Source: Azospirillum cavernae
Lineage (GTDB): Bacteria > Pseudomonadota > Alphaproteobacteria > Azospirillales > Azospirillaceae
Assembly (NCBI RefSeq): GCF_003590795.1
Contig: NZ_QYUL01000002.1
Span: 737,001 to 801,000 of the forward strand
Length of the DNA: 64,000 nt
Direction: 5' to 3'
Shown: positions 9,290 to 16,585 of the stretch, one piece after another
Numbering within the stretch: position 1 is the stretch's first letter
How the letters are laid out: the number at the start of each line of letters is the position of its first letter
Notes under the pieces: generated by a model
What the model was told of the DNA's origin: nothing
Databases searched by the model: none
The model's input: only the letters and a program-made list of their open reading frames with translations
Translations under genes and position numbers: made by a program

Positions 9290-10237
9290 ATGAGCCTTGC
9301 CGTTGCGTTCCAGATGGATCCCATCGAGTCGATCAACATCGACACCGATTCCAGCTTCATGATGGCGCTTGAGGCGCAAAAGCGCGGCCATCGCCTGTAC
9401 CACTACCACCCGCGCGACCTGATCCTGACCGGCAACCGCCTGACCGCCCGCGTCCGCGAACTGACCGTCGCCCGCCAGCGCGGCGCGCATTACACGCTGG
9501 GCGAGCCGGTGATGACCGACCTGTCCACGCTGGACGTCATCCTGCTGCGCCAGGATCCGCCCTTCGACATGGCCTACATCACCTCGACCCATCTGCTGGA
9601 GCATGTGCAGCCCAAGGTTCTGGTGCTGAACGACCCGGCGGAGGTCCGCAACGCCCCGGAAAAGCTGTTCATCACCCGCTTCCCCGATCTGATGCCGCCG
9701 ACGCTCATCACCAGCGACAAGCAGGCGATCCTGGATTTCCGGGCCGAGCACAAGGACATCATCGTCAAGCCGCTGTTCGGCAACGGCGGGGCCGGGGTCT
9801 TCCACCTGAAGGCGGATGACGAAAATCTCGGCTCCCTGCTGGAGATGTTCACGCAGTTGTACCGCGAGCCGGTGATCGTCCAACGCTACCTGCCGGAAAT
9901 CCGCCAGGGCGACAAGCGCATCATCCTGATTGACGGCGAACCGGCGGGCGCGGTCAGCCGCATGCCGCAGGCTGGCGAGGCGCGCGCCAACTTCCACGCC
10001 GGGGGCAGCGCCAAGAAAACCGAACTGACCGAGCGCGAGCGCGCCATGTGCGCCGCCATCGGCCCGGTCTTGCGTGAAAAGGGGTTGGTCTTCGTCGGCA
10101 TCGACGTGATCGGCGATTACATGACGGAGATCAACGTCACCTCCCCCACCGGCATCCAGGAGATCAACCGCCTGGATGGCGTTCAGTTGGAATCCCTGCT
10201 GTGGGACGCCATCGAACGCCGCCGCGCGGCGGCCTGA
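9290..10237 (+). CDS. gshB: Glutathione synthase
   Basis: ATP-grasp ligase joining gamma-glutamylcysteine and glycine, the last step of glutathione synthesis in the cytoplasm; 315 residues from the ATG at 9290. That ATG has GGAG 8 bases upstream and gives the family N-terminus ([18 protein letters not shown]). Key motifs: [19 protein letters not shown], the ATP-binding [13 protein letters not shown], and [13 protein letters not shown] near the end. An in-frame TTG at 9269 was not chosen. It probably shares the transcript of rsmI-yraN-sirB1-like. Confidence 0.96.
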   Translation: MSLAVAFQMDPIESINIDTDSSFMMALEAQKRGHRLYHYHPRDLILTGNRLTARVRELTVARQRGAHYTLGEPVMTDLSTLDVILLRQDPPFDMAYITSTHLLEHVQPKVLVLNDPAEVRNAPEKLFITRFPDLMPPTLITSDKQAILDFRAEHKDIIVKPLFGNGGAGVFHLKADDENLGSLLEMFTQLYREPVIVQRYLPEIRQGDKRIILIDGEPAGAVSRMPQAGEARANFHAGGSAKKTELTERERAMCAAIGPVLREKGLVFVGIDVIGDYMTEINVTSPTGIQEINRLDGVQLESLLWDAIERRRAAA

Positions 10238-10322
10238 CGTCTGGGTCTCTGCAATCTTTTCGTGCGTTTGGCGGCGTCCCCCTCTTGCGGTCAAGCGGGC
10301 GTCGTCTTATCTTCGGGATCAA

Positions 10323-10350
10323 GGGGACGGTGGCTGTCACCACCGTCCCC
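10323..10350. terminator. Strong hairpin downstream of the 23-residue peptide ORF
   Basis: A perfect 11-bp stem GGGGACGGTGG/CCACCGTCCCC with a 6-base loop lies 12 bases beyond the stop codon of the small minus-strand ORF. It also lies about 85 bases after gshB on the other strand. No long T-run follows on either strand, so its efficiency as an intrinsic terminator is uncertain, but it would cap a very short mRNA. Confidence 0.55.
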
Positions 10351-10362
10351 CCGGTCCGGTCC

Positions 10363-10434
10363 TTAGCCGAGAAGGTCAAGCAGACGCTTGATGACTTCCA
10401 GGATCAGGACCAGAAGGGTGAGGATCTCTTTCAT
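10363..10434 (-). CDS. 23-residue hydrophobic amphipathic peptide, TisB/type-I-toxin-like
   Basis: The ORF encodes a single strongly hydrophobic helix beginning [14 protein letters not shown] and ending KRLLDLLG, with charged residues only at positions 2, 3, 13, 16, 17 and 20. The ATG has a good ribosome-binding site (GAAGGA, about 8 bases upstream). It resembles, by style and size only, membrane-inserting type I toxins such as TisB (29 residues). The mRNA would have a highly structured leader (10450-10491) and a terminal hairpin (10323-10350), also typical of that class. I see no homology that proves function; a small membrane regulator is an alternative. It is monocistronic and divergent from trpS. 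Confidence 0.6.
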   Translation of the reverse strand: MKEILTLLVLILEVIKRLLDLLG

Positions 10435-10449
10435 CCCCGATTCCTTCTT

Positions 10450-10491
10450 CGTGTGGCGGGGGCGGCCAGTCCGCCCCCTCCCGACCACACG
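10450..10491 (-). promoter_or_regulatory. Structured leader upstream of the 23-residue ORF
   Basis: Outer arms CGTGTGG (10450-10456) and CCACACG (10485-10491) enclose an inner 8-bp stem of GGGGGCGG/CCGCCCCC type. The structure ends 15 bases before the start codon, next to the ribosome-binding site. A further hairpin AGCACAC/GTGTGCT lies at 10501-10518. Such leaders control access of ribosomes in type I toxin mRNAs; that role here is inference. Confidence 0.45.
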
Positions 10492-10664
10492 GATTGGCGG
10501 TAGCACACGACGGTGTGCTGCACAACCGAAACAACGCATCCCCCGGTTGCCAAATCCTGCGCCGTCACACCCGCGAACCGCCCCCATTTTCGCGCCGCGC
10601 CTTGACCACCGGACCGCAGAGGGCGATAACGTCGGCCTCCCAGAGTTTTCGAGCGAGACCACCC

Positions 10665-11663
10665 GTGAACCGCATTTTCTCCGGCATGCAGCCGACCCGG
10701 CAGCTTCACCTCGGCAACTATCTGGGGGCGCTGCGCAATTGGGTGGAGTTGCAGAACAGCTACGAATGCATTTTCTGCGTCGTCGATCTGCACGCCCTGA
10801 CCATCGACCAGGACCCCGAGGTTCTGCGCAACAACATCCGCGAGGTCACGGCGGCCTACATCGCCGCCGGCATCGACCCGGACAAGAACATCCTGTTCAA
10901 CCAATCCTATGTCTCGGCGCACGCCGAGCTGGGCTGGATCCTGTCCTGCCACACGCCGCTCGGCTGGCTGAACCGGATGACCCAGTTCAAGGAAAAGGCG
11001 GGCAAGCAAAAGGACATGGCCAATCTGGGCCTGTACGCCTACCCCACCCTGATGGCCGCAGACATCCTGCTGTACAAGGCGACCCATGTGCCGGTCGGCG
11101 AGGACCAGAAGCAGCATCTGGAGCTGGCCCGCGACATCGCCGGGGCCTTCAACCGCCGCTATGAGACCGATTTTTTCCCGCAGCCCGAGCCGCAGATCCT
11201 GGGCGAAGCCACCCGCGTGATGAGCCTGCGCGACGGCAAAAAGAAGATGTCGAAGTCGGACGAATCCGAATATTCGCGCATCAACATGACCGACGACGCC
11301 GACACCATCGCCCAGAAGATCCGCAAGGCCAAGACCGACCCGGAACCCCTGCCCGAAACCGTGACCGAACTGGAAACCCGGCCCGAGGCCGACAACCTCG
11401 TCACCATCTATTCGGCGCTGTCCAGCCAGACCCGCGAACAGACGCTGGCCCAATTCGCCGGCGCCCAGTTCTCCGGCTTCAAGGCGGCGCTGGTCGATCT
11501 GTCGGTCGCCAAGCTGGCGCCGATGACCACCCGGATGAAAGAGCTTCTGTCCGACAAGGGCGAAATCGACCGGCTGCTGCGCCAGGGCGGCGAGCGCGCC
11601 GCCGCCATCGCGGAAAAGAACCTGAACGACGTCAAGGACATCATCGGCCTGCTGCGGCCATAA
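10665..11663 (+). CDS. trpS: Tryptophanyl-tRNA synthetase
   Basis: Class Ic synthetase that charges tRNA-Trp; 332 residues from the GTG at 10665, standard length. The N-terminal [20 protein letters not shown] contains the HIGH equivalent (HLGN), and KMSKS occupies residues 194-198 in [13 protein letters not shown]. The longer reading frame upstream has no coding character, and the family N-terminus sits exactly at this GTG. The 427 bases between gshB and trpS hold only the small peptide locus on the other strand and the trpS leader. I saw no T-box or attenuator. Confidence 0.95.
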   Translation: MNRIFSGMQPTRQLHLGNYLGALRNWVELQNSYECIFCVVDLHALTIDQDPEVLRNNIREVTAAYIAAGIDPDKNILFNQSYVSAHAELGWILSCHTPLGWLNRMTQFKEKAGKQKDMANLGLYAYPTLMAADILLYKATHVPVGEDQKQHLELARDIAGAFNRRYETDFFPQPEPQILGEATRVMSLRDGKKKMSKSDESEYSRINMTDDADTIAQKIRKAKTDPEPLPETVTELETRPEADNLVTIYSALSSQTREQTLAQFAGAQFSGFKAALVDLSVAKLAPMTTRMKELLSDKGEIDRLLRQGGERAAAIAEKNLNDVKDIIGLLRP

Positions 11664-11680
11664 GGGGAAAGACCCGCGCG

Positions 11681-12298
11681 ATGACGCCCCCGATCCTGCT
11701 CACCGGCTTCCAGCCCATGAACGATGACGCGGTCGATCCGACCGCCATCCTGATGGACCGGCTGGCCGGGGAGCCGGGGGTGGCCGCCGCCCTGTTGCCC
11801 CCCGTCTATGACGCCTGCGGCGACGCCTTCGTCGCCCTGTTGAACGAGCATCGCCCGCTGGCCGCCCTGTGTTTCGCCGCGTCGGCGCGCAGCGACAGCG
11901 TCCAGATCGAGCGGCTGGCCTGGAACCGCGACGAAAGCGAACAGGCCGACGCGGCGGGAAGCATCCGCCTCGACCAGCCCATCCTCGCCGACGGGCCGAC
12001 CGCCTACGGCTCCACCCTGCCGCTGCCGCGCGTGATGCGGGAATTGGCGATGGCCGGGGTTCCCGTGACCTTCAGCGATTTTGCCGGGGGCTTTCTCGGC
12101 AACCACCTGTTCTACCGCGCCCGCCACGCCATCGACCGCGCCAACCTGGACGTGCCGATGGGCTTTTTCCACATGCCCTTGCTGCCCGGACAGGCGCAGG
12201 CGGTTCCGGGGCGGCGCGGCATGGGTTTGGAGCGTCAGGAGTTGGCCGTGCGCACGCTGGCGACGATGCTGCGGCGGGCGCTGGTCCCCACCGCTTAA
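11681..12298 (+). CDS. Pyroglutamyl-peptidase I homologue lacking the catalytic cysteine
   Basis: 205 residues of the peptidase C15 fold: start ILLTGFQPM, the ARSDSVQIERLAWN block with the conserved Glu (E77), AGGFLGNHLFY and GFFHMPLLP with His164. In the well-studied Bacillus enzyme the active residues are Glu81, Cys144 and His168. The constant offset of four aligns the cysteine exactly with Gly140, encoded by GGC at 12098-12100. The usual DAGTYVCNHLFY block has thus become AGGFLGNHLFY. The protein should not cleave pyroglutamate by the known mechanism and may be a pseudoenzyme, binding protein or inactive remnant. The reading frame is intact. It follows trpS by 17 bases and is probably co-transcribed. 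Confidence 0.85.
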   Translation: MTPPILLTGFQPMNDDAVDPTAILMDRLAGEPGVAAALLPPVYDACGDAFVALLNEHRPLAALCFAASARSDSVQIERLAWNRDESEQADAAGSIRLDQPILADGPTAYGSTLPLPRVMRELAMAGVPVTFSDFAGGFLGNHLFYRARHAIDRANLDVPMGFFHMPLLPGQAQAVPGRRGMGLERQELAVRTLATMLRRALVPTA

Positions 12299-12311
12299 AA
12301 CTATACGGCCA

Positions 12312-12692
12312 TCAAGCGGATTTGACGGCGACGGCCCGGCGGTTGTCCGGCGGGTTCACGATGGCGCGCAGTTCCGCCAGAAAGGCGCGACCCTGGTCGG
12401 TCAGCGTCACGATCTTGCGGCGGCGTTCGCGCGGGTCTTCCTGCGCCTGGACCAGATCCAGCCCGGCCTTGCCGAAGCTGTGCCAGCGGCTGAGCGCGGC
12501 GACGTTGCGCGAGGCCGAGGATTGGGCGATGGCCAAACGTTCCGCCAGCTCGCCGATGGAAATGCCGTCGCTCTGCGCGATGGTCATGAAACTCAACGCG
12601 TATTGAATCGGCAGGTCGGGGTCGAGCTTGCGGAACGCCTCAAGCACCTGGACGACGGTGGCGACCTCGTCATGACGAACACGGTTCGGCAT
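12312..12692 (-). CDS. MarR-family transcriptional regulator
   Basis: 126 residues with a winged-helix DNA-binding core: helix-turn-helix text ISIGELAERLAIAQSSASRN at residues about 44-63, then the wing (QEDPRERRRKIVTLTDQGRAF) with the DxRxxxxxLT pattern typical of MarR proteins. These dimers usually repress nearby genes and release DNA on binding phenolics or oxidants. It is the last gene of a minus-strand series that includes two tiny ORFs, a DUF1127-like gene and the bufferin-type genes. Its ligand and targets are not visible. Confidence 0.85.
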   Translation of the reverse strand: MPNRVRHDEVATVVQVLEAFRKLDPDLPIQYALSFMTIAQSDGISIGELAERLAIAQSSASRNVAALSRWHSFGKAGLDLVQAQEDPRERRRKIVTLTDQGRAFLAELRAIVNPPDNRRAVAVKSA

Positions 12693-12717
12693 CAGATCGC
12701 CCCCGCCATGTCCAGCG

Positions 12718-12894
12718 CTACGCGGAGCGCGACGGTGGTCCCCAACGGGCCGGTGTGTAGATGACGTTCAAACGTCCAAGCCATAGGATGACTTCCCCGT
12801 TTTCCCGCCGCAGGTCGAACGACCCGGTCGGCGATGCCCAAAGGGCGTGTTCAACGAAGAGACGATGGCCGCAAAAGCCCAGAAAAACACTCAT
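12718..12894 (-). CDS. Hypothetical 58-residue ORF upstream of marR-like gene
   Basis: A short frame starting MSVFLGFCGHRLFVEHALWA and ending in a TAG 26 bases before the MarR start. It has a GAGAGGA ribosome-binding site four bases before the ATG. It contains a plausible folded core (SFDLRRENGEVILWLGRLNV) but I recognise no family. It overlaps the end of the preceding small ORF by 44 bases. Evidence is the ribosome-binding site and gene packing only. Confidence 0.35.
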   Translation of the reverse strand: MSVFLGFCGHRLFVEHALWASPTGSFDLRRENGEVILWLGRLNVIYTPARWGPPSRSA

Positions 12895-13030
12895 AGGATC
12901 CTCTCGATGTCCGAAAGTCGCGTTCGCTCAAAGGTTCGGGGGCGGCGTGATATTGGCGATTTGGCGTTGCGGCGTGATTGGCCGGACCGGCGGTTCGGCA
13001 AGTCCAAGTGGCGGGTACGACGGTTTTCAT
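12851..13030 (-). CDS. Hypothetical 59-residue ORF in the same small-gene series
   Basis: Begins MKTVVPATWTCRTAG and is preceded by TTGGAG seven bases before the ATG, a good ribosome-binding site. The composition (many Thr, Ala, Arg) is not typical of a folded protein and no family is recognised. It might be a leader peptide or spurious. The stretch 12693-13114 otherwise contains nothing I can assign. Confidence 0.25.
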   Translation of the reverse strand: MKTVVPATWTCRTAGPANHAATPNRQYHAAPEPLSERDFRTSRGSYECFSGLLRPSSLR

Positions 13031-13114
13031 CGTGGTTCTCCAAGGGTTGAACAGAATTGAGGGTTGATGTGAGGGCCGGCGCGCAAGCGGCGTCGGCGGA
13101 TCGGGTATCGCCGC

Positions 13115-13330
13115 TCAGCGCTGCGCTTGCAACGCCAAAAAGCTCCGCGCGTCGGTCAGGCTGCGGTCGCGGATCGGCGTGGGGGTCTGGAACCGCTGGT
13201 CTTCGCGGGGCAGCCCGATGTCGCGCCGCAGATGGTCGTTCAGACGGTCAAATCCAACCAAACGATCCATCCCGGCGCCGCCGTCGGAATCGAGCCAGCG
13301 ACTCCGCAAGGCCGTCCACAGGGTCGGCAT
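13115..13330 (-). CDS. DUF1127-like small protein
   Basis: 71 residues; the centre DRLNDHLRRDIGLPRED closely follows the DUF1127 (YjiS-like) pattern LDDRLLRDIGLSR, a short Arg-rich module found in many alphaproteobacterial stress proteins, some of which influence RNA turnover and phosphate or nitrogen metabolism. The ATG has an excellent AAAGGAG ribosome-binding site seven bases upstream. Its own promoter is visible upstream (13390-13419) with a structured leader in between, so it is probably not simply an extension of the doxX operon. Confidence 0.7.
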   Translation of the reverse strand: MPTLWTALRSRWLDSDGGAGMDRLVGFDRLNDHLRRDIGLPREDQRFQTPTPIRDRSLTDARSFLALQAQR

Positions 13331-13347
13331 GATGATGCTCCTTTCAT

Positions 13348-13384
13348 GAGCGGGGGAGACGACCGGATCGGTCGCCTCCTGCTC
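13348..13384 (-). promoter_or_regulatory. Leader hairpin of the DUF1127-like gene
   Basis: GAGC...GGAG.CGACC pairs with CGGTCG.CTCC.GCTC around a short GAT loop, in the region between the putative transcription start (near 13382) and the ribosome-binding site. No T-run follows, so a regulatory or stabilising leader is more likely than a terminator. Confidence 0.4.
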
Positions 13385-13389
13385 ACGAA

Positions 13390-13419
13390 ATAATTCCGCA
13401 GGCGGATGTGTTGCGTCAA
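13390..13419 (-). promoter_or_regulatory. Putative sigma-70 promoter for the DUF1127-like gene
   Basis: On the minus strand TTGACG (13414-13419) is followed after 18 bases by AATTAT (13390-13395), 5/6 and 4/6 matches to the -35 and -10 hexamers. The local AT content is higher than the surroundings. Confidence 0.5.
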
Positions 13420-13504
13420 GCAGCGATCCGCCATCCGCCGTGTTTTCCAGACGATTTTGTGACGGGTGTGTGTTTCAGAACGCGGCGGAGCCAAACCGGA
13501 AGGT

Positions 13505-13948
13505 TCAGCGTCCGCCGAACCGACGGGCCAGCGCCGCGTCCAACGACCAGGAACCGGCCCCGCGCGCGATCAGCAACAGAAAGCAGGTCGCCCACACGCC
13601 GTGAGTCGGCCAAGCCGCCGGATAGACGAACAGTTGGATGACGGCGGTCATCGTCAGCAGCGCCAACGCCGACAGGCGGGTGGCGAAACCGGCCACCAGC
13701 AGCAGGGGAAACAGATGTTCGGCCAACGCCGCCAGATGCGCGGCGACGGCCGGGTCGATCAGCGGCAAGCGATACTCGTCTTCAAACAGGAACAGGGCGT
13801 TGTCCGACAGCCGCCACCCCGCCATCTTGGTGCGGCCCGATTGCCAGAACAGCGCCGCCGGAAACAGACGGGCCGCCAGCAGCAGCGCCGCGTCGGGAAT
13901 CCGCGCGAGCCTTGCGGCGGCGTGGGTCAGGCCGGTGAGAGCGGTCAT
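13505..13948 (-). CDS. DoxX family membrane protein (GigT/BufD-like)
   Basis: 147 residues with four probable membrane helices (about residues 18-38, 62-82, 86-106, 112-130). The text [31 protein letters not shown] and [20 protein letters not shown] is the subtype of DoxX that accompanies DUF2282 precursor genes in metal-responsive clusters (gig in Cupriavidus, buf in Caulobacter). It starts 26 bases after the stop of the DUF2282 gene with a GGGGA ribosome-binding site. The longer upstream frame was rejected because it covers the neighbouring gene. Role: unknown membrane redox or quinone-linked partner of the peptide. Confidence 0.85.
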   Translation of the reverse strand: MTALTGLTHAAARLARIPDAALLLAARLFPAALFWQSGRTKMAGWRLSDNALFLFEDEYRLPLIDPAVAAHLAALAEHLFPLLLVAGFATRLSALALLTMTAVIQLFVYPAAWPTHGVWATCFLLLIARGAGSWSLDAALARRFGGR

Positions 13949-13974
13949 GACGAGTCCCCTGGCTGGCGTCTGAG

Positions 13975-14259
13975 TCAGGTGGGACGCTTCACGGGATCCA
14001 GCGATCCCGGCCCAAAGGGCGTGGTGATGCTGGTGCAGCTCCCTTTCGGCGTCAGCTTCCAGGCGTCGCCCTGGTAATCGACCTTCGAGGTTCCGGCGCA
14101 GCTTGTGCCCGGCGTGGCGCAATCATTCTGACCGGCCAGCGAGACGCCGTAGCATTTTTCTTTGCCGCTGTTGGTTCCCGCCTGCGACGGCAGCGCGGCG
14201 AGGGCGAGCGTGCTGGCGATCGACACCGCCAGCGCCAGTTGGAAATCGCGACGATTCAT
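13975..14259 (-). CDS. DUF2282 protein, bufferin-type copper-buffering peptide precursor
   Basis: 94 residues: Sec signal at 1-27 (cleaved near SQA), then a small Cys-patterned domain with Cys36 (KEKCYGV), Cys47 (GQNDC), Cys54 ([10 protein letters not shown]) and Cys75 (KGSC). This is the DUF2282/BufA1/GigP pattern. In characterised systems two central cysteines are oxidised by a DUF692-DUF2063 enzyme pair to make a copper-binding peptide in the periplasm. Here no DUF692 or DUF2063 gene is adjacent: DoxX follows directly. An AAAGGG ribosome-binding site precedes the ATG. Whether the peptide is modified by an enzyme encoded elsewhere or acts unmodified is open. Confidence 0.85.
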   Translation of the reverse strand: MNRRDFQLALAVSIASTLALAALPSQAGTNSGKEKCYGVSLAGQNDCATPGTSCAGTSKVDYQGDAWKLTPKGSCTSITTPFGPGSLDPVKRPT

Positions 14260-14354
14260 GATGGATCCCTTTCAATCGAAAGACGCTCGGGTCTTTGGAA
14301 ACAAGGCCGGGGCAGGCGGGATCAACGCCCGCCCGCCGCCGACCGTTGATCGCC

Positions 14355-14867
14355 TCAGTTCAGATCCTTCGGGGCCTTGGCCTTGATGTCGGGCCAATTG
14401 GTTTCGGCCTTGGCGATGTTGCCGGGAACGTCGCGGCTCCACGCCTTTTGAACATCGGCGTTGACGTTCAGGAACAGCTTGCCGTCCACCACCCGGAACA
14501 GTTCGGGGTCGCCGTCCAGCTTCTTTTCCAGGGCCACGCCCATGGCGCAGAAGCCGCCATAGGCCGGTTCGTATTTCGCCGGGTTGGCCTTGAACAGATC
14601 GCGGTTGGCCGCCGAGACGAACTGATAGGTCGCGCCGTTGTGGCTGGCCGAATATTGAGCCATCCCCTTCATCGCCTTGTTCTGGGTCTGATAGGCGACG
14701 GCGTCGTAACCGCGCAGGATCAGCGTGTTCTTGTCGATGTTGATCGTCGCGGTCGAGGCCGGGTCATAGGCGAAGCTGGGCGACGGCGCGACGGCGACCG
14801 CCAGACCGGCGACGGTCAAACCAACCAGCGCGGCGTGGCGCAAAACGGACAGAGTGGTCACGGGCAT
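14355..14867 (-). CDS. YHS domain-containing periplasmic protein
   Basis: 170 residues with an N-terminal signal (helix about residues 10-30, ending SPSFA) followed by a YHS-type domain: ILRGYDAVAYQTQNKAMKG, YQFVSAANRDLFKANPAKY, EPAYGGFCAMGVA with one Cys. YHS domains occur in copper and other heavy-metal transporters and in stand-alone periplasmic proteins. The function of this subtype is not known to me. It lies between the AhpD-like gene and the DUF2282 precursor on the same strand, which suggests a shared role in metal or oxidant handling. Confidence 0.85.
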   Translation of the reverse strand: MPVTTLSVLRHAALVGLTVAGLAVAVAPSPSFAYDPASTATINIDKNTLILRGYDAVAYQTQNKAMKGMAQYSASHNGATYQFVSAANRDLFKANPAKYEPAYGGFCAMGVALEKKLDGDPELFRVVDGKLFLNVNADVQKAWSRDVPGNIAKAETNWPDIKAKAPKDLN

Positions 14868-14905
14868 GATGTGAGTCTTTCTTGCGGGGATCGCAGCGGC
14901 GGCGA

Positions 14906-15448
14906 TCAGGCCGACAGCGGGCGGGCCGCCGGGAAATCGATGGTCGTTTCGGCGATGTGGTTGGCGTAGTTGGTCAGGATGTTCAGGACGACGTTCGCCA
15001 GAACCTCCAGAATCTCGCCGTCGTTCAGGCCCCCGGCGCGGGCGGCGTGCAGGTCGGCGTCCGACAGCTTGCCGTGATCGGCGACGATGGCGCGGGACAG
15101 CCGGACCAGCGCCAGACCACGCGGATCGGCGGCCTCGCCCTTGCGGGCGGCGTCGATCTCATCCGGGGTCAGACCAGCGCCCTTGCCGATCAGGCTGTGA
15201 GCGGCGAGGCAATAGTCGCAGGCGTTGACCTCGGCGACCGCCAGCGCGACGCGCTCACGGTCCGGCGCGGAGAGCAGACCCGCGCCGACGGTCTCGGCCA
15301 GACCGAGATAGGCGTTGAGCGCGACCGGCGACTGGCCCAGCGTGGCGACCAGATTCGGCACCATGCCCAGCTTGCCCTTGACGGCGGCGAATTGCGGGGC
15401 GACGGAGGCCGGGGGAGCGTTGCGGTCCAGCGGAAGAATGCGCGGCAT
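14906..15448 (-). CDS. Carboxymuconolactone decarboxylase/AhpD-family protein
   Basis: 180 residues, helical, with the AhpD-type redox pair in NACDYCLAAHSLIGK (CxxC followed by a His three residues on). Members reduce peroxiredoxins or act as peroxidases or decarboxylases. The start MPRILPLDRN has an AAGGA ribosome-binding site. The longer frame extends into the divergent promoter region and was not used. It is the first gene of the minus-strand series and faces the AraC regulator across 106-127 bases (depending on its start codon) containing a direct-repeat operator. Confidence 0.88.
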   Translation of the reverse strand: MPRILPLDRNAPPASVAPQFAAVKGKLGMVPNLVATLGQSPVALNAYLGLAETVGAGLLSAPDRERVALAVAEVNACDYCLAAHSLIGKGAGLTPDEIDAARKGEAADPRGLALVRLSRAIVADHGKLSDADLHAARAGGLNDGEILEVLANVVLNILTNYANHIAETTIDFPAARPLSA

Positions 15449-15543
15449 CGGGAAAATCCTTGGTGCAAGATCGCAGGGTCTGCGGTGGGGGGAGAGCGGG
15501 GAGCCGCTCGACACAGGACGGAGAGTGCCGTACCCTTCGATAC

Positions 15544-15578
15544 AAATCGTCCTGATGAAATTGCAGATCGTCCAAATG
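15544..15578. promoter_or_regulatory. Tandem 21-bp-spaced direct repeats, candidate AraC-type operator
   Basis: CAAATCGTCCTGATG (15543-15557) and CAGATCGTCCAAATG (15564-15578) match at 12 of 15 positions, and the repeat distance is exactly 21 bases, two helical turns. This is how AraC-family proteins typically bind. It lies between the AhpD-like gene and the AraC-type gene and covers both possible start codons of the latter. Confidence 0.55.
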
Positions 15579-16415
15579 ACCACGCTCGCGATCAGCGCCT
15601 CCGATCAATTGGCCGCCGTCTTCAGCCGGGTCCGCTTGACCGCGCGGGTGTTCCACACCGGGGTGCTGTGCCAGCGCGTCGATTTCCCGGCGGGCGGGGC
15701 CGGGCATCTGCATCTGTTCCGATCCGGACACTTGGAGGTGCATGGCCCAGGAGCGGCGCGGCTGTCGCTGGACCGCCCAACCGCCCTGTTCCTGCCCCGC
15801 CCGGAGGATCACCGCTTCGTCGTCGGCGACGAGGGCGCCGATCTGGTTTGCGCCGAGATTGATCTGGGCGGGCCAGGCAACCCGTTGGAAAGCGCCCTGC
15901 CCGCGATGATCGCCCTGCCGCTCGACCCGTCGGACATGCTCAGCGGCTCGCTCGGCCTGCTGTTCGGCGAGGCGATGGGGCATGGCAGCGGGCGTCAGGT
16001 GGCGTTGGACCGGCTGGCCGAGGTGGTGGTCATCCACCTGCTGCGCCGCTTGATGGAAACCGGAGAGAGCGACGTCGGCCTGTTGGCCGGGATGGCGCAC
16101 CCGGCGCTGTCGCGCGTTCTGGCCGGGCTGCACGCCAACCCCGCCGGATCCTGGACGTTGGAGCGGATGGCCGACGAGGCGGGCATGTCGCGCAGCGCTT
16201 TCGCCGAGACCTTCCGCAGCGTCGTCGGAACCACGCCCGGCGATTATCTGCGCGAATGGCGGCTGCAACTGGCGCGAACCGGCATCGCCGCCGGTCAATC
16301 GCTGAAGCGCGTGGCGGCGGAGGTCGGTTACGCCAGCCCCGCCGCCCTGTCGCGCGCCTTGGGGGAAAGCCCCAGCGGCTCCCTGCGGGTTCTCCGCCGT
16401 CTTTGGCAGGAATAG
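15576..16415 (+). CDS. AraC-family transcriptional regulator
   Basis: About 279 residues from the ATG at 15576 (an ATG at 15555 adds seven). The N-terminal half resembles a cupin ligand-binding domain (HLHLFRSGHLEVHG, ALFLPRPEDHRFVVGD). The C-terminal third carries two helix-turn-helix motifs: WTLERMADEAGMSRSAFAET and the second ending LKRVAAEVGYASPAALSRAL, the AraC signature. It is divergent from the AhpD/YHS/DUF2282/DoxX genes and is their most likely regulator. The repeats at 15543-15578 are the likely binding site and could also give autoregulation. Confidence 0.9.
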   Translation: MTTLAISASDQLAAVFSRVRLTARVFHTGVLCQRVDFPAGGAGHLHLFRSGHLEVHGPGAARLSLDRPTALFLPRPEDHRFVVGDEGADLVCAEIDLGGPGNPLESALPAMIALPLDPSDMLSGSLGLLFGEAMGHGSGRQVALDRLAEVVVIHLLRRLMETGESDVGLLAGMAHPALSRVLAGLHANPAGSWTLERMADEAGMSRSAFAETFRSVVGTTPGDYLREWRLQLARTGIAAGQSLKRVAAEVGYASPAALSRALGESPSGSLRVLRRLWQE

Positions 16416-16585
16416 CCGCGCGGCGGCGGGCGCGACTGTGGCAATTTCGCATCGCTGCGGCGGCGTTTTGCTGCGCGGAACGTGACGATCCGGCACATCT
16501 GGACAAGCGGCGGCGGCTCGGTCAAACAATCCGCAGCCGTTTCGGGGGCTTGGCCCCACCCCTTCCCGCCAGCGAGACCGTCACC

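Noticed and set aside
10494..10664. Longer 389-residue reading of trpS from 10494
   Set aside because: The extension has no coding character; the conserved family N-terminus begins at GTG 10665.
12847..13332. Plus-strand ORFs in the MarR/DUF1127 region
   Set aside because: No ribosome-binding sites and Arg/Ser-rich text; the minus strand carries the better supported small genes.
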